A stretch of 64,000 nt of DNA. Source: Prosthecobacter sp. SYSU 5D2 (GTDB lineage Bacteria > Verrucomicrobiota > Verrucomicrobiia > Verrucomicrobiales > Verrucomicrobiaceae). Below, in pieces: positions 17,597 to 25,616 of this stretch. The position numbers were made by a program, and so were the translations under genes. Positions within the stretch are counted from its first letter, which is position 1. Every line of letters begins with the position of its first letter. The DNA is taken from positions 1-64,000 of the forward strand of contig NZ_JBBYXL010000013.1 of NCBI RefSeq assembly GCF_039655865.1, given 5' to 3'. A model generated the notes under the pieces. That model saw only the letters and a program-made list of their open reading frames with translations. It did no database searches and was not told the DNA's origin.

Positions 17597-19957
17597 ATGA
17601 AAAAACGCCGCCAGGACGCCAGCCCGCCACAGACTCCGCCACCGCCTTCGGGTGGAGGAGAGCCTGCGCAGGGAGGCATGAAGATGGCAGGATTTGTCAT
17701 CGCCATGGTGGCCGTTGTGGGGCTGATAGGCTGGGCCATGTGGCCGAAGAAGAACTACACGCCCGTGCCGGTGGCTGCCACCGTGAAGGGGGGGCCTACA
17801 AAGAAGAAAATCGAGCCGTTTGTCATGCGGGATGAAAAGGAGGCCTATGCGGAGTATGCGGGCTCCCAGTCCTGCAAGGAATGTCATGCGGGAGAGTTTG
17901 AAAAATGGGAGAGCTCCAACCACGGGCTGGCCGAAAGGCTGCCGGATGACAAGCTGGACCTGGCCGGGTTTGAACCGCCTCAGGCCTTCAAGCACGGCAC
18001 GCAGACGACTGAGGCGCGGAAGAAGGACGGCATTTATGAAATCCTGTCGCTGGGTTTTGGCGGCGAAAAGGAGGCCTATCCGGTGCAGCGGGTCATCGGC
18101 CATGAACCGCTGAGGCAGTTCCTGGTGGAAGGGGAAAGAGGGCGGCTGCATGCCATGGAGGCCTGCTACGACCCGAAGGTGCGCGACTGGTTCAATGTCT
18201 ATGGCGACGAGGACCGGGTGCCAGGGGAATGGGGCCACTGGACCGGACGCGGCATGGTGTGGAACCAGATGTGCGCGAGCTGCCACAACACCCGTGTGCG
18301 GAAAAACTACGACCTGGAGACCGACAGTTACCGGACGAGCATGACGGAGCTGACCGTGAGCTGTGAATCCTGCCACGGGCCGATGAAAGCCCATGATGAC
18401 TGGCAGCGTGAATACAAGGACAGTGGGAAAAAGGACCCCACCCTGGTGGAATGGAGCCGTGACCAGCATGTGGAAAACTGCGCCGGCTGCCACGCGCGGC
18501 GCGGGGAGATCACGGGTGATTTTGTGCCCGGAGATTCCTTTTGGGACCACTACCTGCTGACCATCACGGACCACACGGATGTCTATTATCCAGACGGGCA
18601 GATCCGGGATGAGAACTATGAATTTGCCAGCTTCTTCAGCAGCCGGATGTACCACGCCGGTGTGCGCTGCATGGACTGCCATGACATGCACAGCATGAAG
18701 ACCGTGCTGCCGGGCAACAATCTCTGCATGCGCTGCCACACACCGGGCGGCTTCCCGAATGCGCCGGTGATCCTGCCGGAGATGCACAGCTTTCACCAGG
18801 CCAAGAGCACCGGCAATGAATGCATCAACTGCCACATGCCGCAGACCACCTACATGCAGCGCGATCCCCGGCATGACCACGGCTTCACCATTCCAGATCC
18901 GCTGCTGACCAAGGAATACGGCGTGCCGAATGCCTGCAACAAGTGCCACACGGACCAGACCGTGGACTGGGCGCTGGAAGCGACTAACCAATGGTATGGT
19001 GAAAAAATGAACCGCAAGACACGCACGCGGGCCATCACCATCGCCAAAGCGCGGCAGGGTAATCCGGAGGCGCGGGATGAGCTGCTGGCCCTGCTGGAGA
19101 GCGATGAAATTCCGCACTGGAAAGCCAGCGCTACCCTGCTGCTGGACCGTTGGATGAGCGAGCCGCAGGTGCAGCAGGCGGTGGCGAAACAGCTGGAGCA
19201 TGAGCACCCGCTGGTGCGCCAGTCCGCCGCCCGCATGCTGGAGCCGGTTTTGCAGGAAAGCTCCCTGCGCCAGGCCACGGAGAAGCTGTTGGAGGATCCG
19301 GTCCGCAGCGTCCGCGTGACGGCGGCCTGGTCCCTGCGGGACCGCCTGAACCTGGACAGCGCTGCGGGCATGGACCTGCAGCACATGCTGCGCCTCAATG
19401 CCGACCAGCCGAGCGGCCAGATGCAGATGGGCCAGTTTTATTACGCGATCCGGGATGTGCCCCGTGCCATCAAGCACATGCAAACGGCCATTGATTGGGA
19501 CCCCAACTCACCGCCATTCCATCACGATCTGGCCATGCTCTACAGCGCCGCCGGGAATACGCCGAAGGTGATCGAGAAACTCCGGGATGCCATCAAGCTG
19601 GCCCCGAATGAAGGCCAGTATCATTATGAACTGGGCCTGGCCCTGAGCGAAACCGGCGACATGGAGGCCACGGTGGCCGCATTGAAAGAATGCGTGCGCG
19701 TGGCCCCAATGTATGCCCGTGCCTGGTATAACCTGGGCCTGGCCCTGAACGGCCTGGGCCGCACCGCCGAGGCCATGGATGCACTGCGCCGTGGAGAGGC
19801 CGCCGATCCCCGAGACCCCGGCATTCCGTATGCCCGGGCGACGATTCTCGCCCAGCTTGGACAGAAGCAGGAGGCCATCGCCGCCACGCAGAAGGCCCTG
19901 AGCATCAACCCCGGCTTCCAGGAAGCGCGTCAGCTCCTGATGATGCTGAGCCGGTAA
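17597..19957 (+). CDS. Octaheme c-type cytochrome with HEAT and TPR repeats
   Basis: The product has 786 residues. A basic proline-rich N-terminus and one membrane helix (about 31-50) anchor it with the rest in the periplasm. Eight CxxCH heme sites follow: CKECH (93), CASCH, CESCH, CAGCH, CMDCH, CMRCH, CINCH, and CNKCH at about 446. The middle (about 470-590) has HEAT-like helices (DEIPHWKASATLLLDRWM, HPLVRQSAARML, DPVRSVRVTAAWSL). The C-terminal 190 residues are TPRs (FYYAIRDVPRAIKHMQTAIDWDPN, YHYELGLALSETGDMEATVAAL and others). This is the cytochrome c554-like/multiheme group with protein-binding repeats seen in Planctomycetota and Verrucomicrobiota. An electron-transfer role is likely; substrate unknown. 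No cytochrome maturation genes lie nearby. Confidence 0.85.
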   Translation: MKKRRQDASPPQTPPPPSGGGEPAQGGMKMAGFVIAMVAVVGLIGWAMWPKKNYTPVPVAATVKGGPTKKKIEPFVMRDEKEAYAEYAGSQSCKECHAGEFEKWESSNHGLAERLPDDKLDLAGFEPPQAFKHGTQTTEARKKDGIYEILSLGFGGEKEAYPVQRVIGHEPLRQFLVEGERGRLHAMEACYDPKVRDWFNVYGDEDRVPGEWGHWTGRGMVWNQMCASCHNTRVRKNYDLETDSYRTSMTELTVSCESCHGPMKAHDDWQREYKDSGKKDPTLVEWSRDQHVENCAGCHARRGEITGDFVPGDSFWDHYLLTITDHTDVYYPDGQIRDENYEFASFFSSRMYHAGVRCMDCHDMHSMKTVLPGNNLCMRCHTPGGFPNAPVILPEMHSFHQAKSTGNECINCHMPQTTYMQRDPRHDHGFTIPDPLLTKEYGVPNACNKCHTDQTVDWALEATNQWYGEKMNRKTRTRAITIAKARQGNPEARDELLALLESDEIPHWKASATLLLDRWMSEPQVQQAVAKQLEHEHPLVRQSAARMLEPVLQESSLRQATEKLLEDPVRSVRVTAAWSLRDRLNLDSAAGMDLQHMLRLNADQPSGQMQMGQFYYAIRDVPRAIKHMQTAIDWDPNSPPFHHDLAMLYSAAGNTPKVIEKLRDAIKLAPNEGQYHYELGLALSETGDMEATVAALKECVRVAPMYARAWYNLGLALNGLGRTAEAMDALRRGEAADPRDPGIPYARATILAQLGQKQEAIAATQKALSINPGFQEARQLLMMLSR

Positions 19958-20049
19958 AAGGAGGCCGTTAGATAGATTTGGGAAAAACGCACGGTGATGG
20001 TTGCCCTGCGGGGCCGGGTCCGTTAGACTCGACAAAATTCCTAAATCAC

Positions 20050-20448
20050 ATGGCAAGACGCGCTCAGTCCGGACTTAAACCTATGCACCTCATCGGCCTG
20101 CTGGCCCTGCTGGGGGCGGGCATTGGCGGGGGCTATGCGCTGCTGAACCGCACGACTGACCCGATGACGGGGATCACTGCTCTCAGCACGGAGGAGTATC
20201 TGGAAAGCTCCACGGCCTTGAGCGGCAATACCTATAAGGTCGAAGGCACGGTGGATGACCGGCTGGACAACTGGCGGGCGGCCGACGGACGGCTTTTCAG
20301 CGTGCAGGTATCCGAGGCTGGCTCATTTGTCCCTGTGTGGGTGCCGGCTGGCCTGGAAACCAATATTCAGAGAGGTCAGCGCTACGTTTTTAAGGTGCGG
20401 GTGTTGGAAACGGGAGTGTTGGAAGTGTTGGAAATGTTGAAAGCCTGA
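20050..20448 (+). CDS. Small membrane-anchored protein, OB-fold-like
   Basis: The product has 132 residues from ATG 20050. A membrane helix at about 12-34 (MHLIGLLALLGAGIGGGYAL) is followed by a periplasmic part with SGNTYKVEGTVDDRL, FSVQVSE and RYVFKVRVLETG, a beta-strand pattern reminiscent of OB folds; this is inference. The last 15 residues come from a short DNA repeat of GTGTTGGAA units and read VLETGVLEVLEMLK. It is followed after 7 bases by the 641-residue gene, so the two are probably cotranscribed. Confidence 0.6.
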   Translation: MARRAQSGLKPMHLIGLLALLGAGIGGGYALLNRTTDPMTGITALSTEEYLESSTALSGNTYKVEGTVDDRLDNWRAADGRLFSVQVSEAGSFVPVWVPAGLETNIQRGQRYVFKVRVLETGVLEVLEMLKA

Positions 20449-20455
20449 TGATGAT

Positions 20456-22381
20456 ATGAACAATCTGAGTTTCACCCTAGCCTGCCTGATGACCGGGACG
20501 TTGACCGCCCAGGTATTGCCCCCGCCCGCCGCCCCTGCACCGGCACCGGCACCTGCCAGCGCTCCCGCATCAGGCGGGGGCGGTGCTGGAGGAGGTGGCG
20601 GCCAGCAGTCCATCTTCGGCGGTCTGGTGCCGCATGTGGACGGCGGCAGCGAGACGGTGACCTGGGATGGCAAGATGTGGAACATGAATAACAACCGCAT
20701 CGCGCGGGCGAAGTTCGAAATCTACCTGGCCACGCCCGAGGCCAAGAGCGCGGAAGACCAGGCCTACCGGGACATCATGGCGCAGATCACGCTGCTGCTG
20801 GCCCCGACACGGCAGGGCGGGCCGGACGTGTCCAAGGCCCTGGCGCTGCTGCCAGAGGCAGGTGCCTATCCGATTGACGGCGGCATTTCCAACACCATTG
20901 CCAACGGCGTGTGGGACGTGTGGCTGGCCCAGCGCAAGGTGACCAATCTGCGGCAGACCAACGAAGCGATGCTGAAGCGGCGGAAGGATCTGGAATGGAA
21001 CACGGAGATGGGAATGAACAGCGTCCCGCTGGCACCCAGCACGACAGGCGGGTCCACCAAAGGCGGTGGCCAGGGGAGTGCACGGCAGCAGGCAGTCAAA
21101 GAACAAAAGTCAGACAGCATGACTTATGGCCGCCTTTCCGGTTACATCAAAAGCATCGCCGACATTGAGGCCCGGATGAAGATGAATGACACGGCCATCG
21201 GCCTGTCCGAGGTGACGAGCAAGACGCAGTTTCAGGCGCTGATGGTGCAGCTTTTTATGCAGCGGCGGTTTGAGCACGCCATCATAGCCTGCCGGCTGTA
21301 TCCGCACATGTTCCGGGACGGTGACAGTGTTCTTCAGCTGGATGACAACTCCGACCTGAAGAAGATGTTTTCCGCCAGCATGGGCGTGCCGCCGACGGTG
21401 AGCCTGATTGACGGCTTCGCGGCCGAGGCGATCCGGGGGGTGGATGAGGCAGTGGTGGCCTTTGAGCAGCTCGTTCTCCGGCAGGACTATGACAGCGCCA
21501 GCAAGCGGCTGATGGAGGCCTATGCCATCGGCGAATACCTGCCGCGCATCCGCCGGCTGCCGATGGACATCAAGCTGAAGGTCCTTGACTATGTGCGCGA
21601 TGGCAACCAGCTCATCAATGCCCTGGAGATGCGGGATTTCGGCCTGGCGGAAGAGCTGGTGAAAAAACTCCGCCTGTCCTCCAGCGACTTTGATTATTCC
21701 AAACCCCTGGCCGCCATCGAGACAGCGCGCACGCTGAGTGACATGCGGCTGACCGCCGCCCGCGCGGCAGCAGTGAAAGGCGACCAGGCGGGGGTCGCCG
21801 CCGAGCTGAAAGGCGCGGCGGAGATCTGGCCAACCAATCCCAAGCTGCGGGAGGTTTCCAACATGATCGGCCAGAACAGCGATGTGCAGGCTCAGGCACT
21901 GCTGGATCTGGACCGGCTGCTGAGCCAGCGAAACTTCCGCCAGGTGTTCAATGACCAGGGCCGCTTTCTGGCCTCGGCGCTCAATGACCCGGTGCGGCAG
22001 GAGCAGCTCAAGCAAGTCCTGACAGACATGAACCGCGTGAACATGGTGGTACATGCCGCTGGCGAGGCGGCCCGCAATGGCAACAGCTTCGGTGCCTGGG
22101 AGGCGATCGAGCGGGAGTATGAGCAGTTCCCGGAAGATCCGGAGATCACCAAGATGCGCTCAGACCTGAGTGTGAAGGCCAGCGAGTTTGTGAGTGCGAT
22201 TGAAAAGGCCAAGACCCATGAGCAGCGCAAGCAGAGCGGCTCCGCGATTGCCTGGTACCTGAAAGCCCGCCGCCTCTATCCGCCGAGCGAATTCGCCCGC
22301 AATGGCATTCAGCGGCTGGTGCAGGGCCTCAAGGCTGGAGACAGCACAGAGGCTGGAGGCAGCTTCGAGAGCAATCCTTGA
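20456..22381 (+). CDS. Large secreted protein of unknown function
   Basis: The 641-residue protein has a signal peptide (MNNLSFTLACLMTGTLTAQ) and a Pro/Ala/Gly-rich linker at about 20-48. A large, mainly helical region has TPR-like spacing toward the end (NFRQVFNDQGRFLASALNDP, NGNSFGAWEAIEREYEQFPEDPEI, GSAIAWYLKARRLYPPSEFARNG). No catalytic motif is visible. A structural or scaffold role in the periplasm is plausible but unproven. It lies 7 bases after the small membrane protein and converges with the gene at 22384, 2 bases between stops. Confidence 0.7.
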   Translation: MNNLSFTLACLMTGTLTAQVLPPPAAPAPAPAPASAPASGGGGAGGGGGQQSIFGGLVPHVDGGSETVTWDGKMWNMNNNRIARAKFEIYLATPEAKSAEDQAYRDIMAQITLLLAPTRQGGPDVSKALALLPEAGAYPIDGGISNTIANGVWDVWLAQRKVTNLRQTNEAMLKRRKDLEWNTEMGMNSVPLAPSTTGGSTKGGGQGSARQQAVKEQKSDSMTYGRLSGYIKSIADIEARMKMNDTAIGLSEVTSKTQFQALMVQLFMQRRFEHAIIACRLYPHMFRDGDSVLQLDDNSDLKKMFSASMGVPPTVSLIDGFAAEAIRGVDEAVVAFEQLVLRQDYDSASKRLMEAYAIGEYLPRIRRLPMDIKLKVLDYVRDGNQLINALEMRDFGLAEELVKKLRLSSSDFDYSKPLAAIETARTLSDMRLTAARAAAVKGDQAGVAAELKGAAEIWPTNPKLREVSNMIGQNSDVQAQALLDLDRLLSQRNFRQVFNDQGRFLASALNDPVRQEQLKQVLTDMNRVNMVVHAAGEAARNGNSFGAWEAIEREYEQFPEDPEITKMRSDLSVKASEFVSAIEKAKTHEQRKQSGSAIAWYLKARRLYPPSEFARNGIQRLVQGLKAGDSTEAGGSFESNP

Positions 22382-22383
22382 AT

Positions 22384-23130
22384 TTACTCCTTCGCGGGTT
22401 CTTCAGAGGCCGTTTCGTCATCCTCCCCAGGGGGTTCTGCTTCTGAATCTGAAGCAGGCGTTTTTGCTGAGGAGAGGTCTTCTTCCGCAGGTTCGTCTGC
22501 GGTTGTGTTTTCGGGTTCCGCTGAAGCTGCGTCTGCAACTTCAGCAACCTCAGGAGCATCCGCCTTCTCCAGCTTGCCCTCGGGTGTGAATTTCATGCCG
22601 GCGGCTTTGGCTGCTTCCGCCGCCGGGCCGCCGAAGCCGAGGAGCATGGCCACTTCATCCTGCATCTGGGCGAGCTCATCCAGGCGAAGCTCGGGGTCGC
22701 GGATCATGAAGACCTCGCTGGTTTTTTTGTTTTCATAAAACAGCATCCGGCCCTGCTCGGTCTCCTTGGTGGCAGTGGGGGAGAGGATGCGTTTGCGCTC
22801 CAGCATGAGGGCCAGGATGTAGCGGGCGTCCTCGGTCTGCGGCTCGTCCTCTTCAATGAAACGCTGCAGCAGGGCCATGGCGCTTTCCTTGCTGGTGACC
22901 TCGGGCCGCTGCTCGACAATGTGCGGTGTGTAAGTGGTGCGCCAATAGGCGATGGGGGTGCGCTCGGCCAGCTCATTTTTCCAGGCATCCAGGCCGACAT
23001 CGCGGCGCAGGTATCCTCCCGTTTCGGGGTCGAAGTAAATGGCGGTATGGAAGACCTCCCCTTCCACAAAGGGGCGGGCGGAGTGGGCGCATTGATGGGC
23101 GCGGGAGCGGATGGACCAGTTCTGGATCAT
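22384..23130 (-). CDS. Hypothetical protein with acidic low-complexity tail
   Basis: The product has 248 residues from ATG 23130 (MIQNWSIRSRAHQCAHSARPFVEGE). The first about 165 residues form a compact domain with HTAIYFDPETGGYLRRDVGLDAW, a pattern I associate with an uncharacterised family of soluble proteins; R-x-H-x-C-x-H near the start could be a metal site. Residues about 165-248 are Glu/Ala/Pro/Asp-rich and probably disordered. It lies 19 bases after the LptF/G-type gene on the same strand, so it is probably translated from the same message. Confidence 0.6.
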   Translation of the reverse strand: MIQNWSIRSRAHQCAHSARPFVEGEVFHTAIYFDPETGGYLRRDVGLDAWKNELAERTPIAYWRTTYTPHIVEQRPEVTSKESAMALLQRFIEEDEPQTEDARYILALMLERKRILSPTATKETEQGRMLFYENKKTSEVFMIRDPELRLDELAQMQDEVAMLLGFGGPAAEAAKAAGMKFTPEGKLEKADAPEVAEVADAASAEPENTTADEPAEEDLSSAKTPASDSEAEPPGEDDETASEEPAKE

Positions 23131-23149
23131 CAAGGTATGACGGGTTTTA

Positions 23150-24871
23150 TCAGGATGCCGTCCTGGCATTGCGCGGGCGGGCGATCTGGGCCTTGCGTTT
23201 CTTCAAGAATCCCAGGGAAATCCGGGGGAGGTCTTTGTTCTGGGAACGGTAATGCAGCAGGACCATGCCGAGAACGCCGAACAAAAGATGTGGAATCCAC
23301 GGGCTGAACCAGGGCGGAACGTGGCCGCCTTTGCCCAGGTTCAGGCAGAGGTTGTTGAGGAAGAGGATGGCGAAGAAGATGAAAATGGAGCCGGCGATGC
23401 CGCCCACGGCCCCGCGCCGGGAATAGGCGATGCCCAATGGCGCGGCCACCAGGGCGAGGGCGAAACTCTGCCAGGGCAGGGCGAAGCGCTGATGATAATG
23501 CGTGAAGAAGGGCGCGAGGCGTTCTTTGGGGTCCTTGGGATGCGCTTTGAGGTAGGAGACGATTTCCGGCACGCCCATGTAATCGGGCTGGAGAGCGTAA
23601 CTGACCATGCCCCAGGGAGTTTCGTCATAGTTTTTCACATCCAGCGAATGGCGGCCTTCGGCATCCGTTGGGAAGGGATTGACGGAGGTGGGTTTACCCT
23701 CGCTGTAGAGGACTTCCTTGCCATCGTAAAAGCGCCACAGGCCGCCAGGCCACCACATGGCGGAGTCCGCATGGATCACGCGGACGGGTTTGCCGTCTTT
23801 GCCGATTTCTCGCACCTGCACCCCGCGCAGGCGGTCACCACGCAGGGAAAATGGCAGGGTGGAGAGGTACCAGACGCGCTCGGAAATGGGGTCCCGGTAA
23901 AGCACGGCGGCGGCCATGATGGAATCCCGCTGCTTGGCACCCAGGGCGCGCATGACGGCCTCGCGATTGCCTTCGGCACGGGGTGCCCAGTGGTAATTGG
24001 CGGCCAGGCTGATGGTGGAGACGGCGATGACGACGACAAAGATGGGCTGCAGAATCTGCCCCACGCTGCGCCCTGCGGTCAGCATGGCCACGATCTCATT
24101 GGCCCGGGACATTTTCGTCAGGGTATAGAGCACCGCCAGCAGGAGGGAGGCAGGCATCACGGAGACAAAGATGAACGGGATGACGCTGAAGTAGAATTTC
24201 ACCACTCGGCCCAGGCCGGAATCAGCTTCCTGAAACTCTTTGAGATTATCCAGCAGATCCATGATGATCCACAGGGAGCAGAAGGCCACAAAGCAGAAGA
24301 CCAGCGGAGCCAGAAAGGTGCGCAGGGTATATCGTTCTAAGGCACCGCTGCGGACATAATAATGAATGAGCAGCGGCACGGTGATGCAGGCCACATAGAT
24401 CATGACCATCTTCATCCAGTAGGCGGTCATCGCCAGGGGCTCGCCCAGCTCCGTCATTTGCATGGCACCGAGCTGATGTGCAATATCCGTGCCGATGGCC
24501 CAAGCGGCCACCGAGATGCCGGCCACCCAGGTGGGAAAGACCAGTTTGGGCGGATTTCCCCACTGACGCAGGAGGATGAAGAGGTAAACGGCCCCGCCGA
24601 CCAGGATCCAGCTATCCAGGTAAGGCAGGACGAGGGAGACGGTTTTGAGGACCGGACCCGCCGGACTCACGCCTTGCTGGGCGATGAGCTTCCCTGCCTG
24701 AATGTCATAACCGGCCACTTCTGGAGGGTGGTCCAGGTGATGGCCCTGGGTGACGAGCAGGATCATGACCAGCAGCGCCAGCGAGAAAGCCGACCGACCT
24801 AAATAAGGCCACACGCGCACCCTGTGTGCGAGCATCCGAAGCTTTTTAAGGAGTGTGGGGAGCCAGGTCAT
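23150..24871 (-). CDS. LptF/LptG-family permease with extra N-terminal membrane domain
   Basis: Residues about 215-555 of this 573-residue protein match the YjgP/YjgQ (LptF/LptG) fold: LERYTLRTFLAPLVFCFVAF at the start, DLLDNLKEF, a periplasmic beta-jellyroll stretch (about 330-430) and final helices with LPWQSFALALVAAPLGIAYS. LptF and LptG with LptB extract lipopolysaccharide from the inner membrane. The family is usually about 360 residues; here about 200 residues with about four more membrane helices precede it. Only one such gene is in the window. Nearby acyltransferase-GT9 and mannose genes agree with an envelope-lipid role. Confidence 0.85.
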   Translation of the reverse strand: MTWLPTLLKKLRMLAHRVRVWPYLGRSAFSLALLVMILLVTQGHHLDHPPEVAGYDIQAGKLIAQQGVSPAGPVLKTVSLVLPYLDSWILVGGAVYLFILLRQWGNPPKLVFPTWVAGISVAAWAIGTDIAHQLGAMQMTELGEPLAMTAYWMKMVMIYVACITVPLLIHYYVRSGALERYTLRTFLAPLVFCFVAFCSLWIIMDLLDNLKEFQEADSGLGRVVKFYFSVIPFIFVSVMPASLLLAVLYTLTKMSRANEIVAMLTAGRSVGQILQPIFVVVIAVSTISLAANYHWAPRAEGNREAVMRALGAKQRDSIMAAAVLYRDPISERVWYLSTLPFSLRGDRLRGVQVREIGKDGKPVRVIHADSAMWWPGGLWRFYDGKEVLYSEGKPTSVNPFPTDAEGRHSLDVKNYDETPWGMVSYALQPDYMGVPEIVSYLKAHPKDPKERLAPFFTHYHQRFALPWQSFALALVAAPLGIAYSRRGAVGGIAGSIFIFFAILFLNNLCLNLGKGGHVPPWFSPWIPHLLFGVLGMVLLHYRSQNKDLPRISLGFLKKRKAQIARPRNARTAS

Positions 24872-24959
24872 TCTTTCTGCCCCTCAGAGATGGCGAGGAT
24901 GGACCGGGAGGCAAGGGCGGAGGCAGCCCGGAATACAGTCCGGGCGGATCAGGGTCAAC

Positions 24960-25607
24960 TCAGTGCCGCTTGGCGCTCTTGAGGATCTCTTTCAGGCAAG
25001 TGCTGACTTTGGGCATCTTTTCCGGGTCCAGCCAGGCACGTTTCACCCAAAAACCGGCAATGCTGGTGCTATGGATCTTTTCGGTCCCTGCGGAAAATTC
25101 CTCCAGCAAGTCACCTGCGCGGCGGAAAAACCTGTGCGCGAGCTTGTCCGGATCCAACACCCAGTATTCCTGCACATCGTGGAGTTCATACGCGGCGAAC
25201 TTCATTCCCAGGTCCCGTTTTGCCGTCGAAGGAGAAAGGGCTTCGGCCACGAAGATGGGCGCAAAGGCAGCATGTGTCGTGCCCATCCGGGTCACCTGGG
25301 AGGCAGTGAAATAACCCAAGTCCGGCATAAAAGTCTCACGGGCGCTGAGTCGAACAGCGACGGTTTCCCGATGAAGTGCGCCGCCAAGGTCGGCTTCTTC
25401 GAGATAAGCCGCCAGCAGTCGGTCCAGAAAATTCACCAAAGTGGCATGTCGTAGGTTGACGGGCGAGTGCATAAAAACCTGGCCTCCGATCAGATCCGCC
25501 AATGTTCCGGGCTCAAGCCAGTCAAGAAATTCCTCAGAAGTGAGCATCCTTCCAGGGACCTTGGGCGCAGCAACCTTGGGGCGCGGTTTGGAAAGGACGG
25601 CAGGCAT
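24960..25607 (-). CDS. Uma2-family PD-(D/E)XK nuclease-like protein
   Basis: This is a 215-residue Uma2/DUF820 protein. It shows LTSEEFLDWLEPG, then FMPDLGYF (PD of the nuclease core), FVAEALSPSTAKRDLGMKFAAYE (E of the core with the typical SPSxxxxDxxxK pattern) and YWVLDPDKL. Uma2 proteins are common in cyanobacteria and Planctomycetota/Verrucomicrobiota; cellular function is not established. It is 9 bases downstream of the acyltransferase-GT9 fusion, sharing its strand. Confidence 0.85.
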   Translation of the reverse strand: MPAVLSKPRPKVAAPKVPGRMLTSEEFLDWLEPGTLADLIGGQVFMHSPVNLRHATLVNFLDRLLAAYLEEADLGGALHRETVAVRLSARETFMPDLGYFTASQVTRMGTTHAAFAPIFVAEALSPSTAKRDLGMKFAAYELHDVQEYWVLDPDKLAHRFFRRAGDLLEEFSAGTEKIHSTSIAGFWVKRAWLDPEKMPKVSTCLKEILKSAKRH

Positions 25608-25616
25608 GATTTGAAA

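Noticed and set aside
17498-19483. A 661-codon open frame on the minus strand
   Set aside because: It is antisense to the octaheme cytochrome, whose motifs are clear. High GC content creates such shadow frames. The product is His/Arg/Leu-rich without family resemblance.
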